Positions 21,676-29,600 of a stretch of 64,000 nt of DNA are shown in pieces. The position numbers were made by a program, and so were the translations under genes. Each line of letters opens with the position of its first letter. Position 1 is the stretch's first letter. The notes under the pieces were generated by a model. The model had not been told where the DNA came from, did no database searches, and saw only the letters and a program-made list of their open reading frames with translations. Source of the DNA: UBA966 sp046350355 (GTDB taxonomy: Bacteria; Planctomycetota; Phycisphaerae; Phycisphaerales; SM1A02). The stretch is from NCBI GenBank assembly GCA_046350355.1, contig JAXMAN010000001.1:310001-374000 (forward strand), read 5' to 3'.

Positions 21676-22803
21676 ATGGAGCAGATGCACATCGCGCAAA
21701 AGACCCCGCTGGCGATCAACGACCTCCAGAGGCACAATCACGAACTGCAACCGCAATTGCGCGCCGCCTACGAACGGGTGGCGGCTGGCGGCTGGTATGT
21801 GCTGGGGAAGGAAGTCGAGGCGTTCGAACAGGAGTTCGCGCGCTATTGCGGGGTCGGGCATGCCGTTGGCGTGGCGAATGGCACGGAGGCGATCGAACTC
21901 GCACTCCGGGCGATGGGCGTCGAGTCTGGGGATGCGGTCGCGTTGGTTGCCAACGCCGGTGGCTATGGCGCGATCGCGCTTGCTGCGATCGGCGCAGTTC
22001 CCATCTTCGTTGACGTGGATCCGGAGAGCCACACGATGGATCCGGCAGCGCTGGAGCAGGCGCTGAGCGGCACCAAAGTCAAGGTCGTCATTGCGACGCA
22101 TCTCTATGGACGGCTCGCGAATGCCGTTGAGCTGCGTGGCGTCGCGTCCGCGCACGGTGCGCGACTGGTGGAGGACTGCGCGCAGTCACACGGTGCCCGG
22201 TCCGGTGGAAAGGTCGCGGGAGCTTTCGGAGATGCCGCCTGCTTCAGCTTCTATCCGACCAAGAACCTCGGTGCTCTTGGCGATGGCGGCGCGGTGGTCA
22301 CCGGAGACGCTGGGCTCGCCGCGTCGCTGCGGAAGCTGCGGCAGTACGGGTGGGAGACAAAGTACCACTCCACCCTGCGCTTTGGGAGGAACAGCAGGCT
22401 GGACGAGCTGCAGGCCGCGTTCCTTCGCGTGAAGCTTCCGCACCTGGACCGCTGGAACGCACGCCGTGTGGAGATCGCTCGGCGCTACTGTGCCCGCATC
22501 TCGCATCCGCTCGTCTCGGTTCCGCGTGCGGACGCCGACGGCTATGTGGCGCACCTGTTCGTCGTCCGCACTTCACGCCGCGACTCGCTTCGCGCCCATC
22601 TGCGGGAGGTTGGCGTCCCGCACGATGTCCACTATCCGGCTCCCGACCACCTGCAGGTCGCCTTCCTGGGCCAGCACCCACGGCCCCGGCTCCCGGTGAC
22701 TGAGGCACTGAGCCAGGAAGTGCTCACGCTGCCCTGCTTTCCCGAGATGACCGACGACGAAGTTGACGCGGTTTCTGCCGCCGTGAACTCTTGGAGCCGA
22801 TGA
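21676..22803 (+). CDS. DegT/DnrJ/EryC1/StrS-family sugar aminotransferase (FdtB/QdtB-like)
   Basis: PLP-dependent transaminase of nucleotide sugars. The 375-residue protein has the family start GGWYVLGKEVEAFEQEFA, the cofactor motif VEDCAQSHGA, and FYPTKNLGALGDGGA with the Schiff-base Lys near 196. With the downstream ketoisomerase/acetyltransferase, the likely reaction is amination of a dTDP-3-keto-6-deoxyhexose at C3, giving dTDP-Fuc3N or dTDP-Qui3N. It begins a tight plus-strand operon with the glycosyltransferase, the fusion enzyme and GtrA. Exact substrate stereochemistry cannot be read from sequence. Confidence 0.9.
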   Translation: MEQMHIAQKTPLAINDLQRHNHELQPQLRAAYERVAAGGWYVLGKEVEAFEQEFARYCGVGHAVGVANGTEAIELALRAMGVESGDAVALVANAGGYGAIALAAIGAVPIFVDVDPESHTMDPAALEQALSGTKVKVVIATHLYGRLANAVELRGVASAHGARLVEDCAQSHGARSGGKVAGAFGDAACFSFYPTKNLGALGDGGAVVTGDAGLAASLRKLRQYGWETKYHSTLRFGRNSRLDELQAAFLRVKLPHLDRWNARRVEIARRYCARISHPLVSVPRADADGYVAHLFVVRTSRRDSLRAHLREVGVPHDVHYPAPDHLQVAFLGQHPRPRLPVTEALSQEVLTLPCFPEMTDDEVDAVSAAVNSWSR

Positions 22804-22804
22804 C

Positions 22805-23770
22805 GTGCACTCGCTGATCGTCCCGGTGTACAAGAACGAGCGCAACATTCCGGACCTACTTGAGGCGATCGGGCGGATCTGCCAGTCCCTGCCCGGCCCC
22901 TTCGAGGCGGTCTTCGTCGTCGACGGCAGCCCCGACCGCAGCGCTCAGGAGCTCGAACGACTGCTCCCGACGCAGCGCTACGGATCGAAGCTCGTGCATC
23001 ACTCAAGGAACTTCGGCTCATTCGCCGCCATCCGAACCGGACTCGAGCATGCCGCGGGGCCCTACTTCGCCGTGATGGCAGCCGACCTTCAGGAGCCGCC
23101 CGAACTGGTGACCGAGTTCTTCGGACAACTTGCAACCGGAGACTGCGACATCGTGATCGGCACGCGCGAAGGCCGCGGGGATCCGCTCCGCTCACGGCTC
23201 TCCTCCGCGGTCTTCTGGGCCGTCTACCGCCGGCTTGTGGTCGCCGATATGCCGGTTGGCGGCGTCGATGTCTTCGGTTGCAACCAGCAGTTCCGTGATT
23301 GCGTGCTCGCGTGCAAGGAGGCGAACACCTCGCTCATCGCGCTGCTCTTCTGGGTCGGATTTCGCCGCCGACAGGTCTCGTATGCGCGGCGCGCGCGCGT
23401 CCACGGCGTCTCTGCCTGGACGCTGCGCAAGAAGATCGACTACATGCTCGACAGCACCTTCGCCTTCACGGACCTGCCGATCAAGGCGTTGCTCGCGCTC
23501 GGGGCGGCGGGCACCGCCGTCTCCATGATCGTTGGTACCACGGTGCTGATCGCGAAGTGGGCGGGTTGGCTGGCGGTCCCCGGGTACGCCGCGACGGTTC
23601 TCATCACGCTCTTCTTCGGAGCGCTGAATATGCTCGGGCTCGGGGTTGTCGGGTCCTACGCCTGGCGAGCCTACGAGAACACGAAGCGTCGCCCGCTCGC
23701 CATTGTGACTGTGGCACGACGGTTCCCAGGATCTGGCGCAGGGCTCAACCCTGGAACGGAGCAACTCTGA
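22805..23770 (+). CDS. Family 2 glycosyltransferase, GtrB/DPM1-like, with two C-terminal membrane helices
   Basis: The 321-residue protein starts at GTG, one base after the previous stop. The N-terminal GT-A domain has SLIVPVYKNERNIPDLLEA, FVVDGSPDRS and MAADLQEPPE, the last with the metal-binding DxQ-type motif. Two membrane helices near 230-290 (ALLALGAAGTAVSMIVGTTVL and VPGYAATVLITLFFGALNML) match enzymes that transfer a sugar to undecaprenyl phosphate. A GtrA flippase-like gene follows two genes later, as in gtrA-gtrB modification systems. Its stop overlaps the next ATG (TGATG). Confidence 0.9.
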   Translation: MHSLIVPVYKNERNIPDLLEAIGRICQSLPGPFEAVFVVDGSPDRSAQELERLLPTQRYGSKLVHHSRNFGSFAAIRTGLEHAAGPYFAVMAADLQEPPELVTEFFGQLATGDCDIVIGTREGRGDPLRSRLSSAVFWAVYRRLVVADMPVGGVDVFGCNQQFRDCVLACKEANTSLIALLFWVGFRRRQVSYARRARVHGVSAWTLRKKIDYMLDSTFAFTDLPIKALLALGAAGTAVSMIVGTTVLIAKWAGWLAVPGYAATVLITLFFGALNMLGLGVVGSYAWRAYENTKRRPLAIVTVARRFPGSGAGLNPGTEQL

Positions 23771-24696
23771 TGGTTCCATTTGTTCACCAGAACGCGATCT
23801 GCGAGTCCCCAAACGTGGGCGCCAACACCCGGATCTGGGCCTTCGCCCACGTCCTGCCCGCCGCCGTGATCGGCGCCGACTGCAACCTGTGCGACGGCGT
23901 GTTCGTGGAGAACGACGTCCGCATCGGTGACCGCGTGACGGTGAAGTGCGGTGTCCAGATCTGGGACGGCATCACGCTGGAGGACGATGTCTTCGTCGGG
24001 CCGAACGCGTCCTTCACGAACGACGCCTGGCCGCGCAGCAGGCATCATCCGGGGACCTTTGCCCGGACGCGGGTCTGCAGGGGCGCATCGATCGGAGCGA
24101 ACGCGACCATTCTGCCGGGCCTCGAGATCGGCAGGCACGCAATGGTTGGGGCGGGCGCGGTCGTCACCCGTTCGGTGCCCGCAAACGCCGTGGTCGCGGG
24201 AAATCCCGCCCGGGTCGTTGGGTTCGCCGATCCGGGTACCCGTGAGTTGCTGCGTCCCTTGGGAGCCTCCGAATCCGCTGTCGGGGCCACGCGCGTGGCG
24301 CGCGTAGCGGCGGTCGACCTGCGGGTGGTCACTGATAGCCGGGGATCCCTCGGCGTCGCGGAATTCGGCCAGGAGGTCCCATTCGAGGTGAAGCGCTGCT
24401 TCTACATCGCGGGAGTTCCAGCTGGTAAGTGGCGCGGCGACCATGCGCACCACACCTGCCACCAGTTCCTCGTCTGCGTTCGTGGGTCGTGCTCAGTGGT
24501 GGTGACGGACGGCCGCGCGATCGAGGAACGGCGGCTTGACTCCGCGAGGATCGGCCTTCACCTTGGTCCCCTTGTGTGGGCAACGCTCTACAGTTTCTCG
24601 AGCGACGCCGCGCTGGTGGTTTTCGCTTCGGAGCACTACGACGACGGCGACTACATCCGGCGGTACGAGGAATTCCTTGCGGCCGTCGGGAGCTAG
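23770..24696 (+). CDS. Bifunctional dTDP-sugar N-acetyltransferase / 3,4-ketoisomerase (WxcM/FdtD type)
   Basis: A 308-residue fusion. Residues ~1-165 are a left-handed beta-helix acyltransferase with hexapeptide repeats (FVENDVRIGDRVTVKCGV, AMVGAGAVVTRSVPANAVV). Residues ~175-308 are a FdtA-type cupin (VTDSRGSLGVAEFGQEVPFEVKRCFYI, then GDHAHHTCHQFLVCVRGSC), whose conserved His residues match the sugar ketoisomerase active site. Xanthomonas WxcM and Shewanella FdtD show the same fusion, which isomerises dTDP-4-keto-6-deoxyglucose and later acetylates the 3-amino sugar. One gene thus supplies the step before and the step after the aminotransferase at 21676. Fuc3NAc versus Qui3NAc is unresolved. 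Confidence 0.9.
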   Translation: MVPFVHQNAICESPNVGANTRIWAFAHVLPAAVIGADCNLCDGVFVENDVRIGDRVTVKCGVQIWDGITLEDDVFVGPNASFTNDAWPRSRHHPGTFARTRVCRGASIGANATILPGLEIGRHAMVGAGAVVTRSVPANAVVAGNPARVVGFADPGTRELLRPLGASESAVGATRVARVAAVDLRVVTDSRGSLGVAEFGQEVPFEVKRCFYIAGVPAGKWRGDHAHHTCHQFLVCVRGSCSVVVTDGRAIEERRLDSARIGLHLGPLVWATLYSFSSDAALVVFASEHYDDGDYIRRYEEFLAAVGS

Positions 24697-24697
24697 A

Positions 24698-25111
24698 TTG
24701 GCACCGCGGACCGAAACGCAACCGTGGAGGACATTCGCGACCTTCGTCGCGGTGGGGGCCCTCAATACGGGGATCAGCTACGGCGTCTACCTGGCGCTCC
24801 AGTGCGTCATGCACTACCAGGTCGCCTACGTGGCGGCCTTCCTGACCGGCATCGCGACCTCGTACGTGATGAATGCCAAGCTGACCTTTCGAGCGAAGAT
24901 CACTTTCCGGAGCCTGGTGATCTTTCCACTTGCATACGCGCTTCAGTACGTGGCCGGCGCCGCGCTCTTGGAACTCGCGGTGAAGGTGCTCGAAGTCCCG
25001 AAGTCCGTCGCTCCGCTCCTGGTGATCGCGCTCACAATTCCGGTCACATTCGTTGTCGCACGCGTCGCGTTCCGCGCGCCTGCTGCGCGGGGCAAGACTA
25101 CTGGCCAGTGA
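24698..25111 (+). CDS. GtrA-family membrane protein
   Basis: A 137-residue protein with four predicted membrane helices (FATFVAVGALNTGISYGVYL, VAYVAAFLTGIATSYVMNA, IFPLAYALQYVAGAALLEL, VAPLLVIALTIPVTFVVARV), including the family motif SYVMNAKLTF. GtrA proteins are thought to move undecaprenyl-phosphate sugars across the membrane, working with a GtrB-like transferase, here the gene at 22805. The start is inferred as TTG at 24698, which gives the family's usual length and follows the previous stop by one base; no better ATG or GTG is in frame. The 3' end overlaps the convergent membrane protein by 14 nt. Confidence 0.85.
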   Translation: MAPRTETQPWRTFATFVAVGALNTGISYGVYLALQCVMHYQVAYVAAFLTGIATSYVMNAKLTFRAKITFRSLVIFPLAYALQYVAGAALLELAVKVLEVPKSVAPLLVIALTIPVTFVVARVAFRAPAARGKTTGQ

Positions 25112-26672
25112 TGCGTGCGGGTCTCGCCTCGCCCGCGTCGACGGACGACCGCCCGGAGCCCGCATCCGGAGCTTCCGGCAGCTCAGCCCCGAAGGCAGCG
25201 AACTCGCCGTCTCCCGGCGGATCCGAACTCTCTACTGGTGGAAGCGGACGGAGCCGCATGCTCGCGGCGAGTTCCATCCCTCGCTGCGAACTTCTGCGGA
25301 CAAGGACCACGCCGACGCGGAAGCGACGCATCGCCTGGGCGATCTCATCGCCTGACTGCAGAGCCGTCGAAGCGAGCACGATTCGGGTTCCGGATAGCTC
25401 ATAGGCGAACCGGATTCCCCACGCGTCCCAGACCATGAGAGAGGCACCCGCCGGAAGGTTCTGCTGCGCGAACTGCGCGATCTGCGCCCGCTGTCGCACC
25501 GATCCCAATGCGTCCGCGCGGACCTTGAATGCCATGCCTCCCGTCGCCGCGAGAAGGAGGACCGCGGAGGCGAGCGCCACTGCACGCGCCCGCGTGGAGA
25601 GCTGCTGTGCGGACGACGCGAGATTGGTAAGCACGAGCGCGCAGGGCAGATAGAGCCCGGACCAGTAGCGAAACTGGAACTGGAAGACGGCAGCGGTCGC
25701 GACCATCGTCGCGATCGAGAGCAGAAGCAGTACGGATGCATCCGAACCGAGGAGGGCAGATCCGGTCCGCCGAGCCCAAAGCAGAAGGAGGCCGAGTGCA
25801 ACGCAGGGACCCACGAGAACCGGATCGAGCAGGTTTCGGACCGCCCCGCCAGCCCATGCACGCAGGTCGAAGGGGGCCGGAGACGTCGCGAAGAGCGCAG
25901 GAGTTCCACCGAAGTCGACGGTCTTTGCAGGCGTCATCAGCAGCGTCGGGATGCCGCCCACGGTCGGGTAGGTCGGGAGGTATCGCTCCCGCAACAGCAG
26001 CATCGCGAGGCAAAGCGCCGCCATGCCGCCGATGGAGATTCGCCCGCGCCAGTCGGACGCGCTTGCGAAGAACGCAATCGCGAGCCCGACCAGCAGGATC
26101 ACGTGGTTCTGCCGCGTGATGGTCATGATGGTCGCGGAAGCAAGCACAAGCGCCGCCCCGGTCGTACGCCGGGGGCCTTGTCGCAGCGCGAACCCCAGGG
26201 CCATCACCCCGCCGCATGCGTAGAGAGAGGCTTCCGAGAGCGGATTCGCGGCCACCCAGAAGGTGAGCGGGAAGCTCGCTGCGAGGACGGTCGCCCAGAG
26301 CGCGAACTCGGCTCGCAGTCGGACACGAACGGCGCGATAGAAACAGAACAGACCAACTGCGACGAACAGCAGATTGCTTGCCTGCCACGACCAGTACGAC
26401 GAGAGACCGAGCAGTCCGAAAGCGTAGGCCGCGTAGACCGCTGGGATGTGGTGCACCGGAGGTGGCGGGAACTCTGACGCCCAGGCCGACGGAGTCACGT
26501 AGTTCGATGCAGGCCGTCCATGCAGCCGCAACTGGTCCACGTAGCTTGAGTACCAGTACTGGTCGGAACCACGGGGGCCGGGAGCAGTCGCCCAGACCCA
26601 GATCAGGAGCAACGCGCACAGCATCGCGATCGCAATCAGCTGCGCTCGCCCTTGGTTCTCTGATATCCGCAT
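25098..26672 (-). CDS. Multi-spanning membrane protein, GT-C/ArnT-like glycosyltransferase candidate
   Basis: A 524-residue protein with about ten membrane helices followed by a soluble C-terminal domain of ~130 residues, the usual shape of GT-C (PMT/ArnT, GT39/GT83-like) enzymes that use lipid-linked sugars on the outer face. A loop after helix 1 carries GPRGSDQYWYSSYVDQL, with the acidic residue typical of the first GT-C loop. It may use the lipid-linked sugar made by the GtrB/GtrA pair. ATG at 26672 is chosen: TATACT lies 8 nt upstream. The gene ends the less GC-rich part of the locus. Confidence 0.7.
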   Translation of the reverse strand: MRISENQGRAQLIAIAMLCALLLIWVWATAPGPRGSDQYWYSSYVDQLRLHGRPASNYVTPSAWASEFPPPPVHHIPAVYAAYAFGLLGLSSYWSWQASNLLFVAVGLFCFYRAVRVRLRAEFALWATVLAASFPLTFWVAANPLSEASLYACGGVMALGFALRQGPRRTTGAALVLASATIMTITRQNHVILLVGLAIAFFASASDWRGRISIGGMAALCLAMLLLRERYLPTYPTVGGIPTLLMTPAKTVDFGGTPALFATSPAPFDLRAWAGGAVRNLLDPVLVGPCVALGLLLLWARRTGSALLGSDASVLLLLSIATMVATAAVFQFQFRYWSGLYLPCALVLTNLASSAQQLSTRARAVALASAVLLLAATGGMAFKVRADALGSVRQRAQIAQFAQQNLPAGASLMVWDAWGIRFAYELSGTRIVLASTALQSGDEIAQAMRRFRVGVVLVRRSSQRGMELAASMRLRPLPPVESSDPPGDGEFAAFGAELPEAPDAGSGRSSVDAGEARPARITGQ

Positions 26673-26680
26673 TGGCGTCC

Positions 26681-26686
26681 AGTATA
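26681..26686 (-). promoter_or_regulatory. -10-like box TATACT, leaderless spacing
   Basis: TATACT on the minus strand ends 8 nt before the ATG of the GT-C-like gene. Confidence 0.4.
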
Positions 26687-26754
26687 GGAAAGGGCGGTTC
26701 GGGAGCTTGGGACGTGGACCGCGCGGGTCGGGGCTGTTCCGGGCGCCGCAGCGC

Positions 26755-27945
26755 TCACGATGCGGTTCGCGGAGCGTTCTCCTCCGCAACAGGCTGACCC
26801 GCTCGGATGCGGCCGTACATCGCGCTGTAGCGGCGGGCGACCTCGCTCCACGAGAAGCGCGTCGCCTCCTGCACGCAGCGCTGCCAGACCTGCGCGCGCC
26901 GGTCGGCGCTGCGCACGATCGCCTGCGCGATCGAGTCCGGCGAGGCGGGATCGACTCCCTCGCTGACGACGCCGTCGGGGAGGAGGCCGTCGACGCCCTG
27001 GCCGCGCGTGTGCACGACGGGCACGCCCTGCGAGAGCGCCTCGAGGTAGACGATGCCGAAGGTCTCGCGGAAGGAGGGCATCGCGAAGACGTCGTGCTCG
27101 CGGTAGATCGCGCGCAGGCGCTCGGGGTCGCGGATCGGCTCGTGGCGCGTGACCCACGCGTAGCGCGGCTCGCGCAGCATGGCGAGCAGCTCCTCCTCGC
27201 CGTCGCCGCCGCCGCCGACGATCGTCAGCCGCGCCGGGCGCGAGGCGCGGATCGCCTCCACCGCGCGCACGGTGCCGGGGATGTTCTTGTTGCGCGTGAA
27301 GTCGCCGACGTAGAGCACGCGCAGCTCCGCGGCGGGCTCGGGGGCGGTCTCGCGCAGGTTGCGCAGCCAGACCTCGGGGACGCCGCTTGGGACGACGAGC
27401 GTCTTGGGCGCGACCACCGCGGCCATGCGCGGGCCGATGCGCTCGAAGGTCGCGTCGCGGTACGCCGGCGAGAGGAAGATCACCGCCGAGGCCTCGTGCA
27501 GCACGCGGCGCGCGATCGGCCACAGGTCCGGGCGCAGGCGCATGAAGCCGTAGATGTCGGTGTTGCGCACCGCCGTCGCGAAGGGGAGGCCGTGCTCGCG
27601 CTTCAGGCGCAGGGCCAGCGCGGCGTCGCTGTACAGGTAGTGCGCGTGGACGAGGCTGTACTCGCGCGGATCGACCGCGCCCAGCAGCGCGCGGCGCGCG
27701 GCGCGGATCTTGCTGCGGAAGAAGTAGCGGTGCAGCGGATGCAGCACCTTCTGGAAGGAGTAGCGCAGCATCGGCGCGTCGTCCTTGGGCTGGCGCTCGA
27801 CCTCCGCCTGGCTGCGCACCGCGGAGAAGACGAACTGCCGCTCGCCGGCGGCGCGCAGGTGCGCGGTCAGCTGCGTGTAGATGGACTGGTTCGGGAAGTC
27901 CGAGCAGACATGCAGGACGCCGTCCTTCGCGATGGTGGTGGTCAT
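26755..27945 (-). CDS. Family 4 glycosyltransferase
   Basis: A 396-residue GT-B enzyme. The N-terminal domain has GVLHVCSDFPNQSIYTQLTAHL and LVHAHYLYSDAALAL; the C-terminal nucleotide-sugar domain has LRVLYVGDFTRNKNIPGTVRA and the EX7E motif in MPSFRETFGIVYLEALSQGVPVV, which places the catalytic Glu pair. It lies 16 nt downstream of the flippase gene on the same strand, with a purine-rich GAGAGGGAAG ahead of the ATG. Donor and acceptor are unknown. Codon use returns to the GC-rich style of the main genome here. Confidence 0.92.
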   Translation of the reverse strand: MTTTIAKDGVLHVCSDFPNQSIYTQLTAHLRAAGERQFVFSAVRSQAEVERQPKDDAPMLRYSFQKVLHPLHRYFFRSKIRAARRALLGAVDPREYSLVHAHYLYSDAALALRLKREHGLPFATAVRNTDIYGFMRLRPDLWPIARRVLHEASAVIFLSPAYRDATFERIGPRMAAVVAPKTLVVPSGVPEVWLRNLRETAPEPAAELRVLYVGDFTRNKNIPGTVRAVEAIRASRPARLTIVGGGGDGEEELLAMLREPRYAWVTRHEPIRDPERLRAIYREHDVFAMPSFRETFGIVYLEALSQGVPVVHTRGQGVDGLLPDGVVSEGVDPASPDSIAQAIVRSADRRAQVWQRCVQEATRFSWSEVARRYSAMYGRIRAGQPVAEENAPRTAS

Positions 27946-27961
27946 CGTTCGCTTCCCTCTC

Positions 27962-29488
27962 TCAGGCGGCGGCGCCGCCGCGGGTGAGCTTCGCGCGCAC
28001 CGCGCGCAGCATCGTCATGCACTCGGCGTGCGTCTGCGGCGCCAGGTGCCGCAGCAGCCAGGGGTAGGTCGCCAGCGCGGCCAGCGGGACGACGACCATT
28101 CCCGCGAGATCGGTCAGGCGTCCCGCGGGCAGGACGAAGTTCATCAGCGCGAAGGCCGGCGCGACCGCGAGCAGCGCGGCGACCATCGGCACGATGAAGA
28201 TCGCCGCGAGCGAGCGGCCGATGTGGTGCGTGCCGCGCACGCAGAGCCAGACGCCCACCGGGCTGCTCACCACGTGGTAGAAGGCGTAGACGCCGACGAT
28301 CCACGCGGTCGCCTGCTCGCCGGCGTAGGAGCCGGCGGCCCACATCGCGGCGACGACGAGCACGAGCTGCCCCGTCTGCCAGGCGAGGAAGGCGCCGAAG
28401 CGGCCCTGCGCCTTCAGCAGTCCCATCGCGGGATTCACGCTGAAGTAGAGCGCCTGCCCCGCGCTGAGCATCTGCCCCAGCAGGATCGCGCCCTCCCACT
28501 TCGCGGGAAGGAAGCAGCGGAAGGCGGGGCCCAGCAGCGCGGCCTGGCAGAGGCACAGCGGCATCGAGACCGCGGCGATCGCCGAGCACGCGCGCAGGAA
28601 GGCGCCGCCCTGGCGCTGCCGGTCGCCGGCCATCTGCGCGAAGATCGGCTGCAGCACCAGGCCGATGCTCACCGCGACGACGGTGTTCACCGACGCGCTC
28701 AGCGAGAAGGCCGAGGAGTACCAGCCGACGTGCTTCTCGTCCGCGAACTGCGCGATCACCAGCGGCGGCGCCATCACCAGCGCGCCGTGCGTGTACTGCC
28801 CGAGCCCCGAGAGCCAGTAGCCCTTGAGGAGGCCCTTCCATTCCGCGGGGATCCAGCGGGGGGCGTCGACGCCCTCGGGCGCGGCGGCGCCGCGCGCGTA
28901 GAGCAGCGCGCGCACGCCGGTGAAGACGATCTGCGGCAGCAGCAGGCTCACGTAGCCGCCGCCCAGCGCGGCCATCGCGATCGTCGCCGCCGTTGCCAGC
29001 GTCTGCGTCACGGCGTCGACCTGCGCCATCCGCTTGAACTCCAGGCGCGCGCGCAGCCGGGTCTGCGGCACCAGCAGCGCGAGGTCCGCCAGCGGCCGCA
29101 TCGCGACCACCAGGCAGGCGCCCACCAGCGCGGGCTGCTCATAATGTCCCGCCGCCCACCATCCGGCGCCCGCGAGCAGCGCCATCGTCGGCAGGCTCAC
29201 CGCGGTGCACAGGCGCAGCGCCGTGCCCATGAGCCGCTCGGCCTCGGCGGGGCGCGAAAGAAGTACGTCGCTGAGGGTGAACGCCGGCAGCACGACGACG
29301 TACGAGAGGATGCTCAGCGCCACCTGCGCGATGCCGAACTGCTCCGGCTGGAGCAGGTACATCGTGACCAGCGTGCCCACCAGCGAGACCGCCTTGTTCG
29401 CCACCACCTGCATCCCCGTCCACAGGCCGCCGCTCATGGCGGCGGCCGTCAGGGGGCGTGGTGCTGCGGGCTGCGGGGCTGCGGACAT
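27962..29488 (-). CDS. Wzx-like lipid-linked oligosaccharide flippase
   Basis: A 508-residue MOP-superfamily membrane protein with 12-14 predicted helices; the first two follow the Wzx pattern (GLWTGMQVVANKAVSLVGTLVTMYLL, PEQFGIAQVALSILSYVVVLPAF). It would flip the undecaprenyl-diphosphate-linked repeat unit to the periplasmic face for polymerisation by the Wzy-like protein at 31445. It is first of a two-gene minus-strand operon with the GT4 enzyme. A TAGTAT box lies 9 nt before the ATG, without a Shine-Dalgarno site. Confidence 0.88.
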   Translation of the reverse strand: MSAAPQPAAPRPLTAAAMSGGLWTGMQVVANKAVSLVGTLVTMYLLQPEQFGIAQVALSILSYVVVLPAFTLSDVLLSRPAEAERLMGTALRLCTAVSLPTMALLAGAGWWAAGHYEQPALVGACLVVAMRPLADLALLVPQTRLRARLEFKRMAQVDAVTQTLATAATIAMAALGGGYVSLLLPQIVFTGVRALLYARGAAAPEGVDAPRWIPAEWKGLLKGYWLSGLGQYTHGALVMAPPLVIAQFADEKHVGWYSSAFSLSASVNTVVAVSIGLVLQPIFAQMAGDRQRQGGAFLRACSAIAAVSMPLCLCQAALLGPAFRCFLPAKWEGAILLGQMLSAGQALYFSVNPAMGLLKAQGRFGAFLAWQTGQLVLVVAAMWAAGSYAGEQATAWIVGVYAFYHVVSSPVGVWLCVRGTHHIGRSLAAIFIVPMVAALLAVAPAFALMNFVLPAGRLTDLAGMVVVPLAALATYPWLLRHLAPQTHAECMTMLRAVRAKLTRGGAAA

Positions 29489-29497
29489 GCGGGATGG

Positions 29498-29503
29498 ATA
29501 CTA
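29498..29503 (-). promoter_or_regulatory. -10-like box TAGTAT before wzx, leaderless spacing
   Basis: TAGTAT on the minus strand, nine bases (ccatcccgc), then ATG. Confidence 0.4.
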
Positions 29504-29600
29504 ACGGCCGATTTCCCGAGGAAGTTCACTGCAGTTTCAGCCTTGGGCGGCCGATAGGATTCCCGCCACTTCCCCCTCCCACGGAGAGACCCGACCACGC

